Source of the DNA: an uncultured Selenomonadales bacterium
Lineage (GTDB): Bacteria; Bacillota; Negativicutes; Selenomonadales; Selenomonadaceae
Length of the DNA: 12,162 bases
Assembly (NCBI GenBank): GCA_947165405.1
Contig: CAMVAG010000046.1
Coordinates: forward strand, 1 to 12,162
Direction of reading: 5' to 3'
The notes beneath the pieces were generated by a model. It was not told where the DNA came from, made no database searches, and saw only the letters and a program-made list of their open reading frames with translations. Below, piece after piece: positions 1-4,861 of this stretch. The stretch's first letter is position 1. Every line of letters begins with the position of its first letter. The position numbers and the translations under genes were made by a program.

Positions 1-7
1 AAAATAC

Positions 8-36
8 TTGACTTGTTAAAAGTTAGCGTTTATAAT
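8..36 (+). promoter_or_regulatory. Sigma-70-type promoter for tRNA-Cys (and probably ffh operon)
   Basis: The -35 box TTGACT (8-13) and a perfect -10 box TATAAT (31-36) are separated by 17 bases. Transcription would start near 43, about 23 bases before the tRNA. It is the best promoter in the window. No terminator or other convincing promoter is visible before ffh, so it probably also serves ffh, rpsP and khpA. Confidence 0.85.
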
Positions 37-65
37 GCGCGTGTTGACGCTTGAGGCGTTGACGC

Positions 66-139
66 GGCGACATAGCCAAGTGGTAAGGCCGAGGTCTGCA
101 AAACCTCTATCCCCGGTCCGATTCCGGGTGTCGCCTCCA
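66..139 (+). tRNA. tRNA-Cys (GCA)
   Basis: The sequence folds into a full cloverleaf. The acceptor stem is 66-72 with 129-135. The D stem GCC/GGC is at 75-77 and 87-89. The anticodon stem is 91-95 with 103-107, around loop CTGCAAA with anticodon GCA at 98-100. The T stem CCCGG/CCGGG is at 112-116 and 124-128. The discriminator base is T136, as expected for tRNA-Cys, and the 3' CCA (137-139) is encoded. One oddity is the T loop TCCGATT (117-123): position 55 is C instead of the nearly universal T. Positions 13 and 22 are an A-A mismatch. The gene ends 62 bases before ffh, so ffh mRNA is probably released when the tRNA 3' end is processed. Confidence 0.96.
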
Positions 140-201
140 GCTTAGTAAATTCCGGCACCGCCGCAATGGTGAGTGCCTATTATTTTGACAGGGGCAAATT
201 C

Positions 202-1647
202 ATGTTTGAAGATTTATCCCAAAATATCCAAGAAGCTTTTCGCAAGTTGCGCGGACACGGCAAGCTCACCGATGACGACATCAACAAGGCTTTAAAAGAT
301 GTTCGCATGGCTTTGCTTTCGGCGGACGTGAATTATAAAATCGTTCGCGATTTCGAAAAGGCAGTTAAGGCTCGCGCACTCGGCACCGAAATTTTAAGCA
401 ACTTGACGCCCGCGCAATCCGTGATAAAGATTGTCGACGAGGAACTTGCAAACCTCATGGGCGGCAAGGCGGCAAAGTTGAATATCTCCTCGCGCCCGCC
501 GACGATTATCTTAATGGTTGGTCTGCAAGGTTCGGGCAAGACGACTTCGGCAGGCAAGCTCGCGTTGCTCATGAAAAAGCAGGGCAAGCGTCCCGCACTC
601 GTCGCCGCAGATATTTATCGACCCGCCGCAATCAAACAGTTGCAAGTCGTCGGAGAGCAGGCGGATGTTCCGGTCTTCACGGAGGACATTAAAGACGCCG
701 TTCAAATCGCGAAGGACTCGATAAAATTCGCCGACAAGCACGCCCGCGACGTTTTGATTATCGACACGGCAGGTCGTTTGCAAATCGACGAACGCCTCAT
801 GCAAGAGCTCAAAGACATTAAAGAGACCGTCAAGCCGCACGAAATTTTACTGGTCGTCGACTCGATGATTGGTCAAGAGGCGGTCAACGTCGCCGAAACT
901 TTCCACAACGCGCTCGGCGTCAACGGCATTGTCTTGACAAAACTCGACGGCGATGCAAGAGGCGGCGCGGCTCTTTCAATCAAAGCGGCAACGGGTTGCC
1001 CGATAAAATTCGTCGGCATGGGCGAAAAACTTGAGGCTCTGGAAATTTTCCACCCCGACCGCATGGCAAGCCGGATTCTCGGCATGGGCGATGTGCTAAG
1101 CTTGATTGAAAAGGCGCAATCGACAATCGACGCCAAGACCGCCGAAAAGATGGTCAAGAAAATCAAAGCGGACGAATTCACGTTGCAAGATTTTCTGGAA
1201 CAACTTCAGCAAGTCAAAAAGCTCGGCTCGCTCAACGATTTGCTCGGAATGGTGCCGGGTCTCGGCGGGCTCAAGAAAAAATTGACGGGCGTTGACCTCG
1301 ACCTTGACGGCAAAGAAGTCAAGCACATGGAGGCAATTATCCTCTCAATGACGCCGAAAGAACGGCAAGACACAAGCATTATCGACGCCAAACGCCGCAA
1401 GCGAATCGCAATGGGTTCCGGCACGAAAGTCGCCGACGTCAACAAGCTCCTCAAGCAATTCGAGGAAATGCGTAAAATGATGCGCAAGTTCAAGACGACG
1501 CAAGCTCAACAGCAGGCGTCAAAAAAAGTTAAAGGCAAAAAAGGAAAAATTAAAAAGGGGAAGAATACTAAGCCCAAGATGCCGACGCTTCCGAATCTCG
1601 GAGGACTTTTGGGTCAGCTCGGCAGTAAGTTTCCTTTCAAAAAATAA
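202..1647 (+). CDS. ffh: Signal recognition particle protein Ffh (SRP54 GTPase)
   Basis: Ffh binds signal peptides on ribosome-nascent chains together with SRP RNA and delivers them to the receptor FtsY at the membrane. The 481-aa product has the usual domains: an N domain (about 1-90), a G domain with P-loop GLQGSGKT (107-114), DTAGR (188-192) and TKLDGDARGG (246-255), then a methionine-rich M domain (about 295-430) with the RNA-binding segment RRKRIAMGSGT (398-408). A lysine-rich tail follows. The ATG at 202 is chosen because MFEDL is the family N-terminus and AGGGG (190-194) lies 7 bases upstream. An in-frame ATG at 166 has no such support. The neighbours rpsP and khpA are typical; the helix-turn-helix gene ylxM often found before ffh is replaced here by tRNA-Cys. 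Confidence 0.97.
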   Translation: MFEDLSQNIQEAFRKLRGHGKLTDDDINKALKDVRMALLSADVNYKIVRDFEKAVKARALGTEILSNLTPAQSVIKIVDEELANLMGGKAAKLNISSRPPTIILMVGLQGSGKTTSAGKLALLMKKQGKRPALVAADIYRPAAIKQLQVVGEQADVPVFTEDIKDAVQIAKDSIKFADKHARDVLIIDTAGRLQIDERLMQELKDIKETVKPHEILLVVDSMIGQEAVNVAETFHNALGVNGIVLTKLDGDARGGAALSIKAATGCPIKFVGMGEKLEALEIFHPDRMASRILGMGDVLSLIEKAQSTIDAKTAEKMVKKIKADEFTLQDFLEQLQQVKKLGSLNDLLGMVPGLGGLKKKLTGVDLDLDGKEVKHMEAIILSMTPKERQDTSIIDAKRRKRIAMGSGTKVADVNKLLKQFEEMRKMMRKFKTTQAQQQASKKVKGKKGKIKKGKNTKPKMPTLPNLGGLLGQLGSKFPFKK

Positions 1648-1676
1648 ACTTCGAACATTGGAAAGGTGGTGAGATT

Positions 1677-1958
1677 GTGGTAAAAATCAGGCTCAATCGA
1701 ATGGGCGCAAAGCGGCAACCGTTTTATCGCATAGTCGTTGCGGACAGTCGTTCGCCGCGTGACGGTCGCTTTATCGAAATCGTCGGCAATTACGACCCGA
1801 CCAAAAATCCCGCCATTGTCAATGTCGACGAAGAAAAAGTTATCGGCTGGATTAAAAACGGAGCACAGCCTACCGACACGGTTCGCTCTCTGCTCAGCAA
1901 AAAGGGCATCATGAAAAAAATCCACGAAGAGCGCAAGGCGGCTAAGGCTGCAGAGTAA
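1677..1958 (+). CDS. rpsP: 30S ribosomal protein S16
   Basis: S16 is a small-subunit assembly protein that binds 16S rRNA. The 93-aa product has the family signature throughout: VKIRLNRMGAKRQPFYRIVVADSR at the N-terminus (starting at residue 2), then DGRFIEIVGNYDP and the WIKNGAQPTDTV segment. The C-terminal tail is short and lysine/alanine rich. Translation starts at GTG (1677), preceded by AAGGTGGT about 8 bases upstream. It lies 29 bases after ffh and 30 before khpA, with no terminator in either gap, so all three are probably one transcript. Confidence 0.97.
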   Translation: MVKIRLNRMGAKRQPFYRIVVADSRSPRDGRFIEIVGNYDPTKNPAIVNVDEEKVIGWIKNGAQPTDTVRSLLSKKGIMKKIHEERKAAKAAE

Positions 1959-1988
1959 TTATCGAACATTTAGTTGAGGAAGAGGACA

Positions 1989-2216
1989 ATGCAAGAATTA
2001 GTAACTGTGCTGGCAAAAGCACTTGTCGAAAAACCCGAAGCGGTGCAGGTCGAGGCTGTTGAAGAAGAAGATCGCACGGTTTTAAAACTGCACGTCGCGC
2101 AGGAAGACATGGGTAGAGTTATCGGCAAACAAGGGCGAATTGCCAAAGCGATTCGTACCATAGTCAAATCTGCCGCAACACGCGAAAAGAAAAAAGTTTC
2201 CATTGACATTGAATGA
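1989..2216 (+). CDS. khpA: KH-domain RNA-binding protein KhpA (YlqC family)
   Basis: This is a 75-aa single KH domain. The RNA-binding GxxG loop is VIGKQGR (GKQG at 46-49), followed by the helix IAKAIRTIVKSAA. In other Firmicutes, KhpA works with KhpB/EloR in RNA binding linked to cell elongation and division; its role in this organism is inferred. The ATG at 1989 is preferred because GAGGAAGAGGA sits directly upstream; an in-frame TTG at 1974 would lie upstream of that site. In many Firmicutes the order continues rimM-trmD-rplS, but here a strong terminator ends the operon straight after khpA. Confidence 0.93.
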   Translation: MQELVTVLAKALVEKPEAVQVEAVEEEDRTVLKLHVAQEDMGRVIGKQGRIAKAIRTIVKSAATREKKKVSIDIE

Positions 2217-2225
2217 ATAATCTGC

Positions 2226-2254
2226 GCGGTGAGCAAAGAGCTTGCCGCTTTTTT
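2226..2254 (+). terminator. Rho-independent terminator after khpA
   Basis: A 9-bp stem GCGGTGAGC/GCTTGCCGC (2226-2234 and 2240-2248, two G-T pairs) closes a 5-base loop AAAGA. Six T residues follow (2249-2254). It closes the tRNA-Cys-ffh-rpsP-khpA unit. Confidence 0.92.
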
Positions 2255-2372
2255 GTTTGAAGGAATCCTTTCGGCGACGAATCGAAAAAATTTTTGTGTC
2301 CGCTTTATTGACTTCAATCCACTCAAAAATTTTTCACAATCATGACTTACAATTTGCGCGGGAGGGATTGGC
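2255..2372 (+). promoter_or_regulatory. Leader region of the envelope redox pair, promoter unclear
   Basis: This gap must hold the promoter for the next gene because a terminator precedes it. There is a TTGACT (2308-2313) but no good -10 box at 16-18 bases; TACAAT at 2348-2353 has no matching -35. Two AT-rich segments, 2284-2299 and 2322-2337, each contain AAAAATTTTT and form an imperfect inverted repeat that could be an operator or a hairpin. The ribosome binding site is GGGAGGG at 2360-2366. Confidence 0.35.
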
Positions 2373-3134
2373 ATGAAAAAATTTTTTGCGGCAGGACTTG
2401 CGGCTTTGTTCGCGGTAAATTTTAATTTTACGGAGGCGGCAGCTATGGAAAAACCTAAAGCGGTAAAAATTGTGCAGACGGCAGGCAGAGACAGGCTCGG
2501 AGACTTCGCGCCGGAATTCGCCCGCTACAACGATGATATTCTCTTTGGCGAGGTCTGGAATCGCAACGACATTTTGTCTTTGCACGACAGGAGCATTGTC
2601 ACGATTTGCTCATTGGTCGGCAGCGGAGTTTTAACCGACGCGCTCAAGTATCACATTCAAACCGCAAAGAAAAACGGCGTCACCCGCGACGAGATGGTTG
2701 AGATTGTAACTCAACTCGGATTCTACGCCGGCTGGCCGAAAGCTTGGGCGGTCTTCCCTATGGCTAAGGAAGTTTACGGCGACGACGCGGCAAAAACTTT
2801 CGACAACGTCGGCAAGAAAATTACTCAAACGGCAGGACGTGACAGGCTCGGAGACTTCGCGCCCGAATTTGCCCGCTACAACGACGATATCCTTTTCGGC
2901 GAAGTGTGGAGCCGAAATAATATCTTGTCCGTTCACGACAGGAGCATTGTCACGGTATCGACGCTGGTCGGCGCAGGAATTTTCACTGACGCGCTGAAAC
3001 ATCATCTTGCCGCCGCAAAAGCCAACGGCGTCACGAAAGCCGAAATGGTTGAGATTATCACGCAGCTTGCCTTCTATGTCGGCTGGCCGAAAGCTTGGGC
3101 AGTCTTCCCGATGGCGGAAGAAGTTTACAAATGA
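2373..3134 (+). CDS. Secreted tandem carboxymuconolactone decarboxylase-like protein
   Basis: The 253-aa product has a Sec-type signal peptide (MKKFFAAGLAALFAVNFNF, then TEAAA with an AxA cleavage site near residue 24). Two copies of a carboxymuconolactone decarboxylase (CMD) domain follow, about 35-135 and 152-252. Each holds QTAGRDRLGDFAPEFARYND, then FGEVW, an HDRSIVT helix, a histidine in the KYH or KHH segment, NGVT, and YxGWPKAWAVFPMA. The redox CxxC of AhpD peroxidases is absent from both copies, so peroxidase activity is not supported; substrate and reaction are unknown. Homologues of this type are usually single-domain and lack a leader. The stop codon overlaps the next start (ATGA), so this gene and the Tat flavoprotein are translationally coupled. 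A second ribosome binding site plus ATG lies at the signal-peptide border. Confidence 0.85.
   Translation: MKKFFAAGLAALFAVNFNFTEAAAMEKPKAVKIVQTAGRDRLGDFAPEFARYNDDILFGEVWNRNDILSLHDRSIVTICSLVGSGVLTDALKYHIQTAKKNGVTRDEMVEIVTQLGFYAGWPKAWAVFPMAKEVYGDDAAKTFDNVGKKITQTAGRDRLGDFAPEFARYNDDILFGEVWSRNNILSVHDRSIVTVSTLVGAGIFTDALKHHLAAAKANGVTKAEMVEIITQLAFYVGWPKAWAVFPMAEEVYK
2432..2447 (+). promoter_or_regulatory. Internal ribosome binding site and ATG at the leader/CMD border
   Basis: GGAGG (2432-2436) sits 8 bases before an in-frame ATG (2445). The bases are also read as the end of the signal peptide (TEAAA). Initiation here would make a 229-aa leaderless form that stays in the cytoplasm. It may instead be a fossil of the ancestral start before a leader was added. 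Confidence 0.5.
2475..3128 (+). repeat. Intragenic tandem duplication of the CMD domain
   Basis: Segments 2475-2777 and 2826-3128 encode the two CMD domains with a constant offset of 351 bases (117 codons). Similarity is strong in DNA as well as protein, most of all in the first 90 bases of each copy, where differences are mostly at third codon positions. This indicates duplication within the gene followed by purifying selection on both copies. Confidence 0.88.
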
Positions 3135-3805
3135 ACAGGCGAAATTTTTTAAAGGTCGTCGGGCTCGGCGCAATGACTTTTTACTTGAGCGGTTGCGGCT
3201 TGGCGGCGACGGAAAATAAAAAGGAGAGTGAAGTCTCCGCGCAGGGCAGTGTGTCGGAGGGAAAGTCTATGAAAATCGTTGTGATTAACTCAAGCCCGCA
3301 TTCCGAAGAGCAATCGACTTCACGCTACTTGGCTCAAAAATTTGTCGAAGGTGCAAAGAGTGCCGGGCATGAAATTTTTATCTTCGACGCGGCGAACGAG
3401 GAAACTCATCCTTGCAAAGGCTGCGACCACTGCGGCATGGACGGCGATTGCATTTTCAACGACGCGATTCAAACGAAACTTATGCCGCAAATGTTGGAGG
3501 CGGACTTGTTGGTTTTGGTCACGCCGCTTTATTATTTCGGCATGAGCGCGCAGCTGAAAATTATCGTCGACAGATTTTATTCGCGGACGACAAAGCTCGG
3601 CGGCAAAAAATCAATGATAATTGCGACGGCTTGGAACACGGCAGATTGGACAATGGAAGCTTTGAAGAATCATTACGAAACTTTGGTGCGCTACATGAGC
3701 TGGCAAGATGTCGGACAAGTTTGGGCTACCGGTTGCGGCACGCGTTCAATGGTTGAGCGTTCCGAATTCGGCGACACGGCTTTTAAAATCGGAGCTGCTT
3801 TATAA
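3131..3805 (+). CDS. Tat-type lipoprotein iron-sulfur flavoprotein (NAD(P)H-dependent FMN reductase family)
   Basis: The 224-aa product begins with a twin-arginine motif RRNFLK (3-8), a hydrophobic stretch and a lipobox LSGC (19-22), then a polar linker to residue 46. The rest is a flavodoxin-like domain: VVINSSPH (50-57) for the FMN phosphate, a C-x2-C-x2-C-x5-C cluster (C95, C98, C101, C107), and TPLYYFGMS (131-139). The cysteine spacing fits the compact 4Fe-4S motif of iron-sulfur flavoproteins. Tat export suits a protein that folds with cofactors inside the cell, so it probably acts as a membrane-anchored redox enzyme outside the cytoplasmic membrane. The ATG at 3131 overlaps the previous stop by 4 bases. 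The substrate is unknown; the CMD protein is the likely partner. Confidence 0.85.
   Translation: MNRRNFLKVVGLGAMTFYLSGCGLAATENKKESEVSAQGSVSEGKSMKIVVINSSPHSEEQSTSRYLAQKFVEGAKSAGHEIFIFDAANEETHPCKGCDHCGMDGDCIFNDAIQTKLMPQMLEADLLVLVTPLYYFGMSAQLKIIVDRFYSRTTKLGGKKSMIIATAWNTADWTMEALKNHYETLVRYMSWQDVGQVWATGCGTRSMVERSEFGDTAFKIGAAL
3256..3271 (+). promoter_or_regulatory. Internal ribosome binding site and ATG at the lipoprotein-linker/flavodoxin border
   Basis: GGAGGG (3256-3261) lies 7 bases before an in-frame ATG (3269, Met47), exactly where the flavodoxin domain (MKIVVINSSPH) starts. Initiation here would yield a 178-aa soluble cytoplasmic flavoprotein without Tat leader or lipid anchor. The site is read as SEGKS in the long form. 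Confidence 0.6.
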
Positions 3806-3826
3806 AAATTTTTTGGAGGTTATCAG

Positions 3827-4861
3827 ATGAAAAAATTTAATACGGCAATCGTCGGCGCAACGGGCGCGGTCGGTCAAGAATTTTTGAAACTCATCGAGGA
3901 GCGCAATTTTCCTTTCGGCGAACTGAAAATGTTGGCGTCGAGTCGTTCGGCGGGCAAGAAAATAAATTTCATGGGCAAAGAGTACACCGTCGAGGAGACA
4001 ACCGAAAAATCTTTCGACGGCGTGAAATTTGCATTGTTCGCGGGCGGCGCGGCAAGTAAACTTTTTGCACCGGCGGCAGTCAAAGCGGGCGCGGTCGTTA
4101 TCGATAACTCATCGAACTTCCGCATGGATCCCGAAGTCCCGCTGGTCGTCCCCGAAGTCAATCCGCAGGCAATCGCTCGGCACAAAGGCATAATCGCGAA
4201 TCCGAATTGCTCAACGATAATCATGGTCATGGCACTCAAGCCGCTTTACAATCTTTCCAAAATCAAGCGCGTGGTCGTGTCGACTTACCAAGCGGTGTCG
4301 GGCGCAGGTCGCGAAGGCATGGACGAACTCAAAACTCAACTTGAGGCATTGGCTCGCGGCGAGGAAGTCGTTGCAAAAGTTTTGCCCGTTGCGAAATTGA
4401 ACAAGCACTATCAAATCGCCTCGAACCTCATTCCGCAAATCGACGTCTTCAAAGAAAATCTCTACACCAAAGAGGAAATGAAGATGGTCGACGAGACAAA
4501 GAAAATCATGGAAGACGACGCGCTCAAAGTCACGGCGACGACTGTCCGCGTGCCCGTCTATCGCTCTCATGCCGAATCGGTCAACGTCGAATTTGAAAAT
4601 GATGTTTCCGTCGAAGAGGCTCGTGCCGCGCTTGAAAAATTTCCCGGCGTTATCCTTTGCGACAATCCCGATGAAATGCTTTATCCTCAACCGCTTGAGA
4701 CTTCCGGCAAAGATGATGTCGAGGTCGGGCGAATCAGAAAAGATTTTTCTATCGAACACGGCTTGAACCTTTGGGTTTGCGGCGACCAAATTCGTAAGGG
4801 CGCGGCTCTCAACGCTTTGCAAATCGCCGAATACATGATTGCAAACGGCTTGGTGCAATGA
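3827..4861 (+). CDS. asd: Aspartate-semialdehyde dehydrogenase
   Basis: The enzyme reduces aspartyl phosphate to aspartate semialdehyde with NADPH, the branch point to lysine, diaminopimelate, threonine and methionine. The 344-aa product has the NADP-binding GATGAVGQ (10-17), the catalytic cysteine in NPNCST (C128), the conserved glutamine in STYQAVSG (Q155), and the substrate/acid-base residues R241 and H248 in RVPVYRSH. All key residues are present and length is normal. Start ATG 3827 has GGAGGT about 9 bases upstream. It follows the flavoprotein by 21 bases with no terminator, so it may be co-transcribed with the envelope pair. Its stop codon overlaps the start of the FliB-like gene (ATGA). 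Confidence 0.97.
   Translation: MKKFNTAIVGATGAVGQEFLKLIEERNFPFGELKMLASSRSAGKKINFMGKEYTVEETTEKSFDGVKFALFAGGAASKLFAPAAVKAGAVVIDNSSNFRMDPEVPLVVPEVNPQAIARHKGIIANPNCSTIIMVMALKPLYNLSKIKRVVVSTYQAVSGAGREGMDELKTQLEALARGEEVVAKVLPVAKLNKHYQIASNLIPQIDVFKENLYTKEEMKMVDETKKIMEDDALKVTATTVRVPVYRSHAESVNVEFENDVSVEEARAALEKFPGVILCDNPDEMLYPQPLETSGKDDVEVGRIRKDFSIEHGLNLWVCGDQIRKGAALNALQIAEYMIANGLVQ

Noticed and set aside
166..201. Upstream in-frame ATG for ffh adding 12 residues
   Set aside because: No ribosome binding site fits it, the added residues are unlike the family, and ATG 202 has AGGGG 7 bases upstream and the usual MFEDL start.
1974..1988. TTG start for khpA adding five residues
   Set aside because: The GAGGAAGAGGA ribosome binding site lies after this TTG and points to ATG 1989.
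2308..2353. TTGACT (2308) with CACAAT (2335) or TACAAT (2348) as the promoter of the CMD gene
   Set aside because: Spacing is 21 bases or more, well outside the normal range, so no promoter was called with confidence.
3095..3130. Longer start for the Tat flavoprotein
   Set aside because: It would bury the twin-arginine leader inside the protein; ATG 3131 gives a proper leader and the ATGA overlap.
2373..3134. AhpD-type alkylhydroperoxidase function for the double CMD protein
   Set aside because: The CxxC redox pair needed by AhpD is absent from both domains.
4211..4858. Long antisense reading frame opposite asd (215 codons)
   Set aside because: It mirrors the codon pattern of asd, has no ribosome binding site or family features, and asd is complete. 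The same applies to the long antisense frame at 11245-11910 opposite the TPR gene end and fabG.
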